Shown: positions 46,382 to 59,488 of the stretch, one piece after another | How the letters are laid out: each line of letters starts with the position of its first letter | How positions within the stretch are numbered: the first letter of the stretch is position 1 | NCBI GenBank assembly: GCA_917880885.1 | Contig: OU862917.1 | Location: forward strand, 53,614,727 to 53,678,726 | Source: Limnephilus marmoratus | Lineage: Eukaryota > Arthropoda > Insecta > Trichoptera > Limnephilidae | DNA: 64,000 nucleotides | Direction: 5' to 3' | Program-made: the position numbers and the translations under genes | The notes under the pieces: generated by a model | The model's input: only the letters and a program-made list of their open reading frames with translations | Database searches by the model: none | Told to the model about the DNA's origin: nothing

Positions 46382-49300
46382 ATGTCACGGCAGAGAATTA
46401 ATACCATTATTGCGATGTCAATGGATTCTTCAATTAACGGTAAGATTTTATCATATAACCTAAAATATTGTGTTGCATAATGAATTATTACAATCAATGA
46501 CGTAACAAAAATGTTTGGTAATTATCGATTCGGACCATACAATGGTTCGGACTGGCCACGCTTATTACGAATAATATTTATTGTGTAATAAAAAGTTTCC
46601 TTATATAGTAATTAAGGCGAATCTAAAGTGGTTTTCTAAAGATTATTCGTAATAATCGTGACCAGTGCGAACCGAATGTTTTTTTTGGTAAAATTACATT
46701 ATAATGCGTTGCATTTTTAGGTTATGGTCTCTATAAAAACGCTTTTCACTGATATTTTAATAATAATTCTTGTTGATTTTCACATAAGTACGATAATTAT
46801 GCGTATTGTTTTATTATGTTTATGATTTTTAATGTGTTTTGTTATTTTATAGATACAAATATATCTAGTACAAGTGAAGAAGGTTCGCGAATTTCAGAGA
46901 GTAAAAGAGCCGTAATTAATGAAATGGAAGAAAAACTGGATGATCTATTTGCAAACTCTCCAGATTCAGGTAGCTACATATAAATTATTACTCTCAATGA
47001 CTTAATAAAAGTGTTTTTTAATAAAATTACGTTATAATGCGTTGCATTTTTAAGTTATGGTCTCTATGAAAACGCTTTGCACTGTTATTTTAATAATAAT
47101 GCTTGTTGATTTTCACATGAGTACAATAATTATGCTTATTGTTTTATTATCTTTATGATTTTTAATGTGTTTTGTTATTTTATAGATAAAAATATATCTA
47201 GTACAAGTGAAGAAGGTTCGCCAATTTCAGAGGGTAAAAGAGCCGTAATTAATGAAATGGAAGAAAAACTGGATGATCTATTTGCAAACTCTCCAGATTC
47301 AGGTAGCTACATATAAATTATTACTCTCAATGACTTAATAAAAGTGTTTTTTAATAAAATTACGTTATAATGCATTGCATTTTTAAGTTTTGGTCTCTAT
47401 GAAAACGCTTTGCACTGTTATTTTAATAATAATGCTTGTTGATTTTCACATGAGTACAATAATTATGCTTATTGTTTTATTATGTTTATGATTTTTAATG
47501 TGTTTTGTTATTTTATAGATAAAAATATATCTAGTACAAGTGAAGAAGGTTCACCAATTTCAGAGGGTAAAAGAGCCGTAATTAATGAAATGGAGAAAAA
47601 ACTGGATGATCTATTTGCAAACTCTTCAGATTCAGGTAGCTACATAATAATTACTGATAATATACAATAATCTTAGGTATTTTTCATTACATACCAACAT
47701 CACGTTACTTATTATTGTGAAATGTTTTAGCAATTAACGGTAGTGATGCTTAGTTTTGGAATATTACATTATTATGCTTTATTTTAGAAGCAAGTGTGAC
47801 GTCCGGCAGTGATGACTTATTCAAGTTACCCTCGAGAATTTCGTCTGATTCTGGTAGGTAGACTAACTCATTTACCTGACAAACGTTAACCAATGATTCT
47901 TGATCATATATGTGATAAGCGCATGGTAAGCGCTCGTTTCAAATTTCCAACTTGGTAATGTAAACGCTATGCTGTAGCGCAGGGGTTCCCAACCTTTTTG
48001 TACTCTAGAGCATATTCTAAAATATCGGTAGGGTGGCGGGCACCACCTATTTTTAATCGACAAACTCCTCCCATAACTTCTCATTTTCCCATAATTTATT
48101 AATAAATAATAAACAAAAATGTTTCAAAATAATAAAATTATTATTCAAATTGCATACACACAGAGAAATGTATTTAATGTATTATTACGTCTCGCAATCG
48201 AAATGAAAATCTCGTCTCCTTCAACGGAAGCAACCTTCCGAACAGGCCCTCTATTGATATGCTCGATGTAACTCTAAGTGACCAGCTCAGATATGGGGGC
48301 TCCATCGAAGCCAGAGTAAAGCTAGCCTCTCAAAAACTGGGCGTACTGTACAAGGCCCGCAGATACTTTAATAGTACACAACTACTAGCCTTGTACAAAT
48401 CGCAAGTCCGCCCCACAGTTGAATTTGGTAGCCATCTCTGGTCTGGAGCTCCAAAATATCTGAAAAATAACCTCGATTCTGTGCAGAAGCGGGCGATCCG
48501 TTTGATAAATTCTCCCATTTTAACAGACGGATTGCAATCTTTAGGGCACAGGCGTCGGGTGGGAATGCTATCCTTGTTCTACCGGTATTTCAATGGAAGA
48601 TGCTCCAAGAAACTAGCATCATTGATCCCTTCGGCACCGGTGCATAGTCGGGAAACACGCCAAACGCGTGCCCAACATATGTACACGGTTGACATTTGTC
48701 ACATGAGAATTGGTCGCTTCTTCGACTCGTTCTTGTGCTCAACAGCTCGGCTATGGAACAATTTGCCGGCCTCTGGGTTTTCCCCTTCCTACATCATGGG
48801 TCTCTTCAAGACCAATGTTAACTCCCTCTTCTCCTCAAAAAGACCCTCCACACAGCATCTTAGATGACATAGGCCTTGAGGGAAATCGTTTTCTTAAGGG
48901 CCTCCTGTGTGGAGTTTTTTTTTACAGGGAATACCGCACAAGAATCTCAACTGCTCCCGTCTGGAGCCAGTGACACCATGGAATCCCCAATCGGGGTATG
49001 TTGTGAGGCTGAAGGTAGTGGGGAGGGGAAGGAGGTGGCGAATAGGAAGGTTGGGAAGTACCTGGCGATTCAGATCTGGTCACCAAACACGGATAAAGCC
49101 ATTTTCAAGCAACGTTTTAATTCTGAATGGTGTTCTTACTTACACCAGGGCGATACTGATAGTATCTTCCACTCTGGAACGTGCCGCAAATATACTATAT
49201 ATTATTTTAAATGAATTAATTGTGAAATAACACAAATTTATCAAATAAAATTAATTTGCGCATGCCGGGTTCGAACCTGCGACCTCCGGATTGTGAGTCA

Positions 49301-51818
49301 AGAGTCTTACCCACTGGACTATGGCGGTCGTCAAATAGGCCGGACTATGGAGGCCGGAGTTAATGTAAAAAAAAAATTAAAAAAAAAAAAACAAAACGCA
49401 AAAAACACAAATACAAAGAAAACTTACCGACCCCGTGAACGTTTAAGTTTACCGAACAAAGAAGTCATCCCATAATAAAATGACTGACACACCACATATG
49501 CTCAGGAATCGCTGGTTTAAGTTTGTGTGGTAACTTTGTATAATTCACTCTGTATAATTTTCCACACAAATTTAATTTATTAAATATGTTATAAAATGTT
49601 ATTGTATTTTTAAATTTTAGATTCATATACCAGCGATCATCCAGGGAAGCAGGAGAAAACGGACTGCTGTGTGTCATCAACTTCAAAACAATGTACATCT
49701 GATTTAGCTAGTAAAAAACCAAGAGTTTATGACCGTAAAAACTTCTGTCCATACTGCTTCAAGCTGATAACCAACTTTGTACGCCACATCACTATCCAAC
49801 ATCCCTTAGAGGCAGAAGTGATTGAATATAATAAAATTTTAGATCCCGATCTGCGCGAACGAAAAAAAAAGCGTGAATTAATTTCGAAGAAAATAAGAAA
49901 TAGAGGCAATTATCTATATAATCAGGACGCGATAAATAGAGTTGATGGAATAATACTACCGAATCGCCGCCCAAGAACGACTGCGACAGCTAAAGATTAT
50001 GCGGTTTGTATAGAATGCTGTGGCACATTCAAAAGAAGTTTACTCTATAGACACCTGAAAAAATGTTCGAATAGAAAACAATCACATGAAGGAAATCCAC
50101 TAAAACGCTGCAGAGTGTTAAAATCATCCGCTATTTTATTATCCCCAGACAATTCTGAGATCACTGAATCTTTAAGATCTCAGATATTTCCTGTGTTCAA
50201 AAATGATCCTATTGCAAAAATTGCAAAGTCTGAGCCATTAATTTGTGCATATGGTTCCCTACTATTAAGCAATCATAAAGAACATCATTTGAAAACACAC
50301 ATTACATCCAAGATGAGAGATCTCGCTAGACTGTTCATGGTCATCAAAGAAAAAAATCCTGCAATATCCTCATTTGACCTTGCATTTGACCCTATACATT
50401 TTAATGTTTTTATGGACGCTGTCAAAATAAATAGTGGTTACGATGAAAGTACAGGTTCTGTAAAAATTCCTAGCATCCCTCAACGACTTTGTACAGCTAT
50501 AAAAGATTGTGCTGATATTTTGATGCGTAAAACAATACAGAATCCTGTGCTGACCACTTCATCCAAAGATGTTATAAAAAACAAGTTGTCTGAATTTAAA
50601 ATAATCTTTGGTCACGCTTGGAAATTTGAAATTTCTACTAACGCTGAAAAATCAAGGAAAACTCAAAAAATGCTGAAAACTGATGTCATGCCTTTAACTA
50701 CTGATATAAAAAAAATATGCACGGAAGTTATGAAACTAGAAGTGAATATAGCTCAACGATTTGAATGTGAAAAGTCTTATATCGCCTATGAGGAGCTATG
50801 TAAAATAACAATTGCTCATATTATAATTTTTAATAGGAGGAGGGCAGGAGAAGTTGCAAGAGCTCCATTAGAAAATTATATAGCCAGCCAAAATGAAAAA
50901 CAAGACATTCCTAAAGAAATATTGGAAATCATGAGTTCTGAGGAGCAAAATGCTATACATACATTATATTGCTTCCATATCCCAGGAAAAAGGGGGAGAA
51001 CAGTTCCAATACTTCTTCGAAATCAGATGAAAAAAAATGTAGACACTATATTTGCATACAGAAATTTAGTTGGAATTCCAAATGAAAACAAATATTTATT
51101 CCCAAAACTAGGAGGTGAACCTTATTTTTGTGGCACGCAAATTTTAAGGGAACTAAGACACAAGTTTTCCTTTGTGAATTCAGATCATATAACTTCAACT
51201 GGGCTGCGACACCATGTTGCAACCATGAGCCAAGTAGCTGGAAAGAATAATGCTTATGTAAACGCTTTGTCTCATTTCTTAGGGCATACACCAGGTACAC
51301 ATAAAGGGAATTACATGATACCACAACTAGCTCTTGAGAAAGGTAAAGTTGGCTTGAATTTACTGCAATTAGCTGAGGGAAAAATATCTTGCCGATCACA
51401 GTCTGATAATGGAACGAACATTACAACAACTTTACAAAATGAAATAGATTCCGTCCCTCAACCTGAAGAATCACATAAAGAAAATGTGGATCATGTTACG
51501 TTGGATAATAGCTTAGAAAATGACCAAGAGTCTTTACCAAGTAATTTACTTGATGGGAATATGGCAAAAAAAATTATAGTTAGAAGAAGGTGGCTTAATC
51601 AAGAAAAAGATGAACTTTATAAAAACTTTGCAAATTATTTCATCGAAGGGATTGATCCTGGCGCTTCGAAAATAAACGAAATAAAAAAACAAACAGGAAT
51701 ATTGTCAATGAGGTCATGGAAGCAAATTAATACATTTATTAATAATCACCGTGTCAAGAAATTGCCCTTACCTAAGGATTTGCAGAGAAAAAGAGAATTC
51801 TACCTCCAGGATGCTTAA
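46382..51818 (+). CDS. Tyrosine-recombinase-like protein with zinc fingers and Myb-like tail, 6 exons
   Basis: Exons 46382-46439, 46853-46969, 47186-47302, 47519-47635, 47788-47853, 49621-51818; all GT-AG and phase 1, giving 890 residues (an in-frame ATG at 46304 would add 26). The acidic N-terminus is built of repeated exons. Two zinc fingers follow: CPYC...H-x4-H near 195 and CIEC...H-x3-C near 290. The core resembles tyrosine recombinases: NRRRAGEV (Arg564-566), TSTGLRHH (Arg688), LGHTPGTHKGNY (His714, Tyr723, the XerD-like nine-residue spacing). The first His of the usual HxxR is Thr685. The tail has a Myb/SANT-like RRRWLNQEKDELYKNF. Such proteins recur in arthropods and fish and are thought to be related to Crypton-type elements (recalled, not checked). 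The multi-exon structure points to a host gene rather than a live transposon. Intron 5 holds a LINE and a SINE; a hAT-like terminus (CAGGGGTTCCCAACC) lies at 47982. Confidence 0.82.
46853..47635 (+). repeat. Tandem triplication of a 333-bp exon-intron unit
   Basis: Exons 2, 3 and 4 start at 46853, 47186 and 47519, exactly 333 bp apart, and each is 117 bp in phase 1-1. Introns are duplicated too (GTAGCTACATA donors; TTTTGTTATTTTATAG acceptors). Each encodes a 39-residue acidic module (ISSTSEEGSPISEGKRAVIN, EEKLDDLFANS). Copies 2 and 3 are closer to each other (SPISEG) than to copy 1 (SRISES). Confidence 0.95.
48180..48925 (+). pseudogene. LINE reverse transcriptase C-terminus in intron 5
   Basis: 202 open codons (48259-48867) resembling the end of BS/X-element-like jockey polymerases: LYKSQVRPTVEFGSHLWSGA, LDSVQKRAIRLIN, STARLWNNLPASGF. 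It is followed by the short 3' end with GATGACATAGGCCTTGAGGG and a T-run. This is the best-preserved member of the family that left tails at 5130, 11490, 11880 and 52424. It is 5'-truncated. Confidence 0.85.
48930..49345 (-). mobile_element. tRNA-headed SINE, copy 3
   Basis: On minus, the head reads CCGCCATAGTCCAGTGGGTA, an anticodon-loop-like CTCACAA, and GCAGGTTCGAACCCGGC (good box B). This is followed by the ~400-bp body and an A-tail that abuts the LINE 3' end at 48925. It has the best preserved tRNA-like head of the three copies. Confidence 0.8.
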
Positions 51819-51843
51819 CTTGAATTCAAATGAATTGTATTGA

Positions 51844-52060
51844 TTAAGAGACCGCTATACCGGCTTCAACGATTGAACGATCCAAAGGTATCGACTCCGA
51901 TTCCACTACAGCTGATATAAAGCGTGAAGCAATCGTAAAGTAGCTGTTGGCTTGTTCCATAGTTTGATCATTGGCAGTCGTTATAGCAGTTCCATATATT
52001 TTATCTTTTGTAATACTGGCATACAGAGTACCGGGCGAATAAGGCCCCTTTATCTTTCAT
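51844..52060 (-). other. Unidentified open stretch, possible coding remnant
   Basis: On minus, about 67 codons run open to a TAA at 51844 and have protein-like composition (YSPGTLYASITKDKIYGT, YFTIASRFISAVVESE). I do not recognise the family, and no clear splice acceptor or start is visible. It lies 26 bp beyond the stop of the recombinase-like gene on the other strand, so it may be a terminal exon of something else or a TE fragment. The downstream 52061-52423 stretch is AT-rich with nothing visible. Confidence 0.3.
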
Positions 52061-52423
52061 CATGATATTGGTTGTGGAGGGTTATAATTTATTTTAGTTT
52101 TTGTTAAATTTATGTGCAAGGTATAATTTGATATCCCTTGTTAAATAAAAAAAAACGAAGGATTCTTCTGTAATGTACAACGCTAAATGTTTCGTGATAG
52201 ATGTATAATAAAAAGTTATTTGGTTTTAATTATGATTTAATTTTTTATTATATTATGCTGTTTTTATAATGATTGTGAATATAAAGTTATTAGGCTATAA
52301 TTATTTTTTTATTGTGTTATGTTATTTTTCAAATGATTACACACTTTTTTTAGTATGTATAGTAATATTTTTTGTTTTAAAAAATTCAAATTAAAGAGTT
52401 TTTTTTCAAAATGATCGTTTTTA

Positions 52424-52910
52424 TTTTATCACCCTTGAAATGTTGAAAGGTACGTTTGAGACCCGTATTGTAGGAGGGAGGACACACAGAGGCAGGCAAA
52501 AATGAGTCGTAGAAATGACCCGTTCTCATGTGACAAATGTTGGGCACACGTTTGACGTGTTACCCGACTAAAGAGACCGGTGCCAAAGGGATCAATGACG
52601 CTAGTTCCTCGGAGCATCTTCCATTGAAATACCAGTAGAACAAGGACAGCTTTCAAACCAGACGCCTGTGCTCTAATACACACACACACCGACACTAATC
52701 TTGGGATTAGTGTGTCGGTAACGGGCATATGGGTCTATCCCTTCTACTGCGGTGCAAGGTGATGAGTCGAGAGAGCCAGGCTGAAGAGGTTAAAAGGTCT
52801 CCCTCAACCACCCTCTCCCAGATGCGACACCTAGTCAAACCATTTGGGGCGGCCTATTGTAGAGACGTTGGTTGTACAATGTATACTATAGAAAATAATA
52901 AAATTAGAAT
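52424..52910 (-). pseudogene. Decayed LINE 3' region
   Basis: Minus-strand sequence matching the LINE at 48259-48867 with many frameshifts (QTCAQHLSHENG corresponds to the QTRAQHMYT...MRIG segment). To the right it is joined to sequence also present at 5330-5500 (GGTCTCCCTCAACCACCC). An old, rearranged copy. Confidence 0.6.
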
Positions 52911-53770
52911 ACGTGTATAAAATTGGTGGAAGGTAGGTACCTACCTATCTGTCATACAACTGGAGACAATGCTTACACGTGTAAAAATAATTATAGGGTA
53001 AGATAAGATAAGATAAGTAGGTATAACATGATAATATAAAACATTATATAAAAATTACATTTTACACACATTTTAATAAAACTGTATGTAAACATGAAAT
53101 TAATAAACATATTAAAAATTATAATTTGCAAACCAACCTACAACTTAAAGAAGCGTACGAATCAATGAACAAAGTAAGTTTTGTAATATATTTCTAATAA
53201 GTTTATTCATAATTTTTCGAAAACACTAATAAAACTAAGATAAAATAATTATGTAGCAAATAAAAGAAACTACACCAATATGTATTTAAATACCTAATTT
53301 TATTTGTGATAATAATAAAATAAACCTTAACACAAAAAAAAAAACAACCGTAAACACCAAATAAATAACAATATTAATTAGCAAATCATACTCCAATTTT
53401 AAAAAAACGCGCCAATAATCAAAAACGGCCGCTTGAAATAATAAATGTGTGAATAAGCAACATCCGACCTGTTCTGTCAACCTACCTTCATATGAACTAT
53501 ATTGGTATGTATATGTAGCATTAAACTTGGCAACGTAGCGTGATGCGGTAAGTGTGTTCTTAAAATAGATCAAGGAATGCACGTTATTTTAAGATATTTT
53601 TTTTTAATAAATAAACATAATTTTTGATTACATATTATAGCTGACCATATTTTAAACAAAATTTAAAAGACAGCATGTTGGTACTTCATCTACGTAAGTA
53701 TATATTACATGCGAAAGAATGAGCAACTTAAGTGGCTTCTTCTAAGATGAGCCACAAAATGTGGTATGAC

Positions 53771-53814
<44 letters not shown>

Positions 53815-54736
53815 AACCTAACATGTTTCATATAAAAAAGTAAAAAATAATAATATGTAGTAACTAAATAAAAAAAAAGTTAACCTAGTGTTAGTCTTGT
53901 AGCAACTTAAACAATTAGTTTGTAAAATTAGAACGTCTGTTGCTCAACTCTCGACAAGCCAAGATGAAAAACTAACGTCGGTAACCATGTGGGTCGGCCG
54001 ACGACCCCATGCATTTTAAAATTTTTTTTTGGGGATCTTGACCGTCTTCCCTCTCCCCTCCCCTAACTAAAAATATATTTCATGTATTTAAGTAGGTGTA
54101 AGAAGAATAGTAATTTTGGGTACTACCTTCGGCCCTAGTTGGCTGCGGGAGAGTTAAGCCTACGTAATAGACCTTAATTTGTAAAAAGTCTTAATCACTT
54201 TGACGGTTAGAATAGTAAAATGTTCAGTCACTTTTTTGATGATGGCCTGGAGTCCCCCGTTACTAATAGGCCACTTGCATCACGTAGTGACGTCACGAGC
54301 CCAAATAATGGATTTATTTATTTAAAAAAAAAACAACATTCCAAAAAATTTTTACTGATATTTTCGTAATCTTAGTAAAAAAAATCTATCCACACGTTTT
54401 TTTCCAAGTCGTTATGAAATCCATGCAAATGGCCTATTGTCCTGATTGAACCTTTGGCACTTTAAATTTAATTAATTAATTTATTTATTTATAATTTCTT
54501 ACCATACATGTGTCTTATTTTTTTTTTTTTTTTACATTCAAAAATATTAACCTCACTAGGACTAGTAGCCTGTATTGAAGTTAATATTCATAAATTTGAG
54601 TGATGCATTTACACGCAAATCACTAAAATACAAAAACACTGCATCCAAAACACTAAAATATTATATGCAGAAAGTAAGAATGATTATATTGAAAAAAGTA
54701 TAAGTATGAAATTATTTATACACTTTAGTTACGCAA
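52911..54736. other. AT-rich region without genes
   Basis: Contains an alternating (TA)n tract at about 53777-53811, a short AGATAAGATAAGATAAG run near 53002, and homopolymer A/T tracts. No exon, RNA gene or transposon end that I can support. Confidence 0.5.
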
Positions 54737-55158
54737 AACTTAGACTGAGCTCCGAAGGGCAGATTTAGTATACATATGGTAGTATGGTAGTCTGCCCAAA
54801 ATCCAAAGGGTGGGTGCGGAGATTCCTGGTCGGAAATCTCTTGACCACTCCAAAGAGCTGAGGGACAGCTTCCTTCGGCTGTAGGCAGATGGTAACTCTT
54901 GTCGGAGAGCCCCGGTGGTCACTCCGAAGGGCGGAGCTTCCTTGATGAATGGCAGGCGGTCACTGATGTATAACTTCCTGGTCGGAAGTTCGCGCAGTTT
55001 TGCAGACATTTCGGAGGGCCTCGGCACCCACTCCGGTGGGCGGAGAGGGACAGCTTACTGGTTGGAAGGCAAATGAAGACTGCCCGTGCTCCCCATGCTA
55101 CCGTAGAACTCCTCTTCAATCGGTCTTCTTGCTTGGCCCTTGTCGTAGGATTGTAGAA
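54737..55158. other. GC-richer repetitive segment of unknown nature
   Basis: Composition changes abruptly. Short variants of ACTCCGAAGGGCGGAG, CTGGTCGGAAATC/CTGGTCGGAAGTTC and GGGACAGCTTCC recur at irregular spacing. Open frames on minus (54740-55027, 54919-55248) are probably by-products. It could be a degenerate LINE 3' end; no family recognised. Confidence 0.35.
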
Positions 55159-56233
55159 TTGTAGACCATCGATTATCCGAACTAATTGGGGGACGTGGGT
55201 GTTCGGAAAATCGGTATTTTTGGATAATCGAGGGTGAATGAAAACCATATTTATATCTTTAATGAAAAATAGGAATTAAACAAAAAAAAGTGTAAAATTA
55301 ACACTTAAAAAATCTTCAATGTTCATCTGCCGAAGCAAGCCTACCCGCTTACGAGCGGCTAGGTCACATACTTTTTTAAGGACAGATATTTCATACTGGT
55401 CGCTTTCAGCGTGTGTTTCAAATCAGGTGCTGCTAATCAGTGGCGGACTAAGGGGGGGCGTGGGGGGCGGTCCACCGCGGGCCCCCGGTCCTGGGGGCCC
55501 CCAAACGCCTCCATGTTCCCTTGATCAAATCCTAAACAAGGCTTTACGGCACCAGGAGACTGAAAATATTTTTTTGTCATTTTTTTAATTCATTTTTTGG
55601 AAGAAGCACTTGTTAAGAATGCTCTCATCAATTTTTTTAAAAGAAATTCGAAAATTTGACGGAAATAGATTATTTTATGTGAAAGTGTTTGAAACAGTTT
55701 GCATGTTGAATTATCCTTCAGCCAAACTTTGAATGCGTTTTTCGCGAAACGTTTTTTAACACGTTTTTCAAGCTGGTTGGCAACATATTAAACAAACTAT
55801 ACATCCGATTTGCATGCACCAATTCTTAAACTGTTTGAAAATCCAGTGCTTCTGTGTAAGTGAATTTCGATATCTAAAAAAAGAAAAAATGGTGGACCAG
55901 CGAATTTTATTTTCAATTTTTTTATGGTAAATTTTCATCGTTCATATTGTAGCAATTGAACGTGCTACGTAAACACAGTTAAAAGAAAACTCTAGAATCA
56001 TCGGTTGATAGTTTTTTATGTGCCATTCAAATTTTCACAATGTTATCAACATATGGAGTGTGACAGTTAAAAAAATAATAATCAGTACAATTTGTTTCAG
56101 CTTGCTGTTCAAAAGAATTGGAATTTGAATTGCTTGAATTTGAATTCTTAAGTAAGTACTTCTCACAGCGCAGGTAGCTACAGTACTCCCTCCCCAGACA
56201 ACGCAGACATGGCTGCGGTGGAAAGAGGAATAG

Positions 56234-59200
56234 TCAGATACCGAGGTGATCGGGAAATCGAACCCGCCTTCCAGAACGAGTGGTTGTGTGTGTCAGATCC
56301 TTACTGCCATCGAACAACGGAAGGGTTGGTTGTGGTGTGGCGGCTGGTGACTCTGATGCGGTTTGCGAGTGTGATGTGAAACTCTCAAGATCTTGAGCAA
56401 CGTATGCTGGTTTGAGGCGGTCGATGCTCACGGTGATTTCCTTCCCTTTTACCAGTATGGTATATGTTCGTTCGTGCCGACGAACGACTTTATGAGGGCC
56501 GCTGTAGGGTTGTTGAAGCGGGCTCTTGACTGTGTCGTCCCTCAGAAAGACGTGAGAAGCTGTGGGAAGATTTTGGAAGACGAAACGATGTCCATAACCA
56601 TGGCGGGTACCTTCAACTGGTCTCAGCTCGTTGAAATGTTTCCGTAGTTCCTTGAGTAAGCTTCCGGTGTCGTCGTTAACATTAGGTCGTGCTGTACATA
56701 CAAATTCGCCGGGTAAGCGGAGCGGCTCGCCGTATACTAGCTCGGCTGAGGTTGTCGCGAGGTCATCTCTCCAAGCTGCTCTGATTCCCATGAGTACGGT
56801 GGGAAGTGTTTCCGTCCAACGGTTATTCTGATGGTACTTGATCGCTGCTTTCAGTTGACGATGAAATCGTTCCACCATGCCATTTGCTGCGGGGTGGTAT
56901 GCAGTTGTATGGATTTGCGTCGTGCCTGCCAGGAAATTCAACTGCCTGAACAGCCTCGACTCAAATTGTCTCCCTTGGTCCGTAGTAATGCGGAGTGGAG
57001 TGCCGAATCTTGTTATCCAGCCCTTGTAGAAAGCACGCGCCACTGTTTCAGCCTCTTGGTCTGGGATCGGGAATGCCTCTGGCCATCTCGTGAATCTGTC
57101 TACGCACGTGAGACAGTATCGGCATCCTCCTGAAGAAGGCATGACGATAATGTCGATGTGGACGTGCTCGAATCTAGCGGAGGGTCTGGGAAAGGCTCCC
57201 AGGGGTGCTGACACGTGCCGTGTAATCTTGCTTCGTTGGCATTGTAGGCAATTGCGTGCGAGCTTAATAGTCTCAGCTTTAATGGCCGGCCAGACATAAC
57301 GTTGAGTTATGAGCTTAACCGTGGCCTTAATTCCAGGGTGAGCCAGCTGATGGACCGCATTGAATGCCGCAGGTCTGAACTTCTTCGTGACGAAGGGTCT
57401 GGCTATGGTAGTTGAGACGTCACAGTAGAGATGCGCGTCAGTACCCGGAATATTAATCTTTTTAAGTTGTAGGCTAGAACTTCCTTGCAAGTGTTGTTCC
57501 AGTTCAGGGTCGCACATCTGGTCAGCTGCCAGCGCTGCGTAGTCCAGAGGAGTATCTATCGTCTCGACCCTGGAGAGAGCATCCGCGACGATGTTGTCTT
57601 TTCCGGAGACGTGTCGGATGTCAGTTGTGAACTGGCTGATATAGTCCAGATGGCGGAATTGCCTTGGTGAGCATTTGTCTGCTTTTTGTTGGAAGGCGAA
57701 CGTGATAGGCTTATGGTCTGTAAATATGGTGAACGACCTGCCTTCCACCATGTGGCGAAAGTATTTCACAGCGAGATAGATGGCTAGTAGTTCTCTGTCG
57801 TACGCGCCATATTTCTTTTCAGCTGCCGAAAACTTCTTCGAAAAGAATGCTAGAGGCTCCCAGTGACCTGCGACGAATTGGTGGAGTGCGGCACCGGCTG
57901 TAGTATCAGACGCGTCGCTGACGATAGAGAGTGGGGCGTCGCACTTCGGGTGAACGAGCAGGGTTGCCTGGGCCAGAGCTTCCTTGCACTTGCTGAAAGC
58001 TTCTACTGTTTCGGCAGTCCAAGACACGAGTTGTTTGCCTTTTTGGTTCCCTTTTAGGAGGTCATTCAGTGGAGCTTGTGTCCTCGCGGCGTTGGGAATG
58101 AATCTTCTGTAAAAATTTATTGCTCTCAGGAAACGGCGGAGATCCTTGATGGAAGCTGGTTGGCTGTAGTTGTTGATGGCCTCCACTTTATCTGGGAGTG
58201 GTGAAGTGCCAGCGTCGGACACCGAGTATCCTAGGAATTTGACCTTAGTCAGGCCGAAATGGCATTTGGCGGTGTTGATGACAACACCATATTCCTGCAG
58301 GCGCTGGAATAATATCTTGAGGTGGGCTAGGTGCTCTTCCTCTGACGTTGAGGCAATAAGGATGTCGTCTATGTAGGCGTAACAGAAATCTAAGCCTCTG
58401 GTAACCTCGTCCATGAAGCGTTGAAAGGTCTGGGCTGCGTTGCGGAGGCCGAAAGACATCACCGGAAATTCGAAGAGTCCGAATGGCGTAGTGATTGCTG
58501 TTTTCGGAATGTCCTCGGGAGCCACAGGGATTTGATTATATGCCCGCACCAGATCAATCGTTGAGAAGATCTTGGTGCCGCTCAGTGCCTGTGCAAAATC
58601 TTGGATGTGGCGTACGGGGTATCTGTCCGGAATAGTTCTGGCGTTCAATCTTCTATAATCGCCACATGGTCTCCACTGGTCGTCCTTCTTGGGTACCATG
58701 TGCAAGGGAGATGCCCAAGAGCTCTCGGAAGGTCGAGCGATTCCGAGACGGACCATGGCCTCGAACTCCTTCTTGGCGCGTTTTAACTTGTCAGGAGCAA
58801 GGCGTCGTGGGCGTTCGACTGTTGGAGGTCCTGGCGTGGTGTTAATATGGTGCAGTGTTGCGTGACGAACTTCCCTCCTGGCGCCGTCAGGGCGAGTGAT
58901 GTCAGGAAACTGTTGAAGAAGCTTATGATACGGGGACGTTCCTGTGACCGTCTTAATGGAAGCGATCTTGTTGTCGCTTCGTTTTCCCGTGATGGTCAAA
59001 TTCGTCACTTGGTCCAGCAGCCGTTTATTTCGGACATCCACCAGTAGCTCGTACTTGGCGAGAAAGTCTGCCCCGATGATTGGCCTGGAGACGTCTGCAA
59101 TGACGAAGCTCCAAGTAAAGTCGCGTCGCAATCCCAGATCCAGGTTGAGCGTTAGGCTGCCATAAGTAGCGATTGTGCTGCCATTTGCTGCTGCCAGTTC

Positions 59201-59488
59201 GTATGTCGCTTTAGTGGGGCGTCCCTGGACAAGTCGTCGTGGGAAAACGCAGAGATCTGCGCCGGTGTCTATAAGAAATTGGGTACGGGTTACCCTGTCG
59301 GTAACAAAAAGGCGACTGACTTGGTTGGGGCTGGTGCTGGTCGCCATCAGTTTGGGCCCCGCGCGTTTTCCTGCTGGAAGTTGCAGGGTTTGGTGCACTT
59401 GCTTGCCTTCGTCCCATACTTCCAGTGGTACCAGCATGTTCCCTCGGGCTGACGACCTCTGGACCGACTGCAGGAACGATTGCTCCAA
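56234..59488 (-). CDS. pol: Pol polyprotein of the Ty3/gypsy retrotransposon
   Basis: About 1084 codons uninterrupted; the true beginning is by frameshift from gag rather than the first Met, since it overlaps gag by about 140 bp in another frame. Domains in order: aspartic protease ([15 protein letters not shown], about 70-85); reverse transcriptase with YIDDILIAS (about 370); RNase H ([24 protein letters not shown], about 515-590); integrase with HHCC zinc binding (H...H...CLQC, about 690-720) and the DDE core ([25 protein letters not shown]). The C-terminal tail is basic/Ser-Thr rich. No stops or missing catalytic motifs, so probably active enzymes. It makes cDNA and integrates it; it acts inside virus-like particles. 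Confidence 0.95.
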   Translation of the reverse strand: MEQSFLQSVQRSSARGNMLVPLEVWDEGKQVHQTLQLPAGKRAGPKLMATSTSPNQVSRLFVTDRVTRTQFLIDTGADLCVFPRRLVQGRPTKATYELAAANGSTIATYGSLTLNLDLGLRRDFTWSFVIADVSRPIIGADFLAKYELLVDVRNKRLLDQVTNLTITGKRSDNKIASIKTVTGTSPYHKLLQQFPDITRPDGARREVRHATLHHINTTPGPPTVERPRRLAPDKLKRAKKEFEAMVRLGIARPSESSWASPLHMVPKKDDQWRPCGDYRRLNARTIPDRYPVRHIQDFAQALSGTKIFSTIDLVRAYNQIPVAPEDIPKTAITTPFGLFEFPVMSFGLRNAAQTFQRFMDEVTRGLDFCYAYIDDILIASTSEEEHLAHLKILFQRLQEYGVVINTAKCHFGLTKVKFLGYSVSDAGTSPLPDKVEAINNYSQPASIKDLRRFLRAINFYRRFIPNAARTQAPLNDLLKGNQKGKQLVSWTAETVEAFSKCKEALAQATLLVHPKCDAPLSIVSDASDTTAGAALHQFVAGHWEPLAFFSKKFSAAEKKYGAYDRELLAIYLAVKYFRHMVEGRSFTIFTDHKPITFAFQQKADKCSPRQFRHLDYISQFTTDIRHVSGKDNIVADALSRVETIDTPLDYAALAADQMCDPELEQHLQGSSSLQLKKINIPGTDAHLYCDVSTTIARPFVTKKFRPAAFNAVHQLAHPGIKATVKLITQRYVWPAIKAETIKLARNCLQCQRSKITRHVSAPLGAFPRPSARFEHVHIDIIVMPSSGGCRYCLTCVDRFTRWPEAFPIPDQEAETVARAFYKGWITRFGTPLRITTDQGRQFESRLFRQLNFLAGTTQIHTTAYHPAANGMVERFHRQLKAAIKYHQNNRWTETLPTVLMGIRAAWRDDLATTSAELVYGEPLRLPGEFVCTARPNVNDDTGSLLKELRKHFNELRPVEGTRHGYGHRFVFQNLPTASHVFLRDDTVKSPLQQPYSGPHKVVRRHERTYTILVKGKEITVSIDRLKPAYVAQDLESFTSHSQTASESPAATPQPTLPLFDGSKDLTHTTTRSGRRVRFPDHLGI

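Noticed and set aside
49262..49330. tRNA gene on minus with good box B
   Set aside because: Same ~400-bp body and A-tail as the copies at 1355 and 45735; a SINE, not a tRNA locus.
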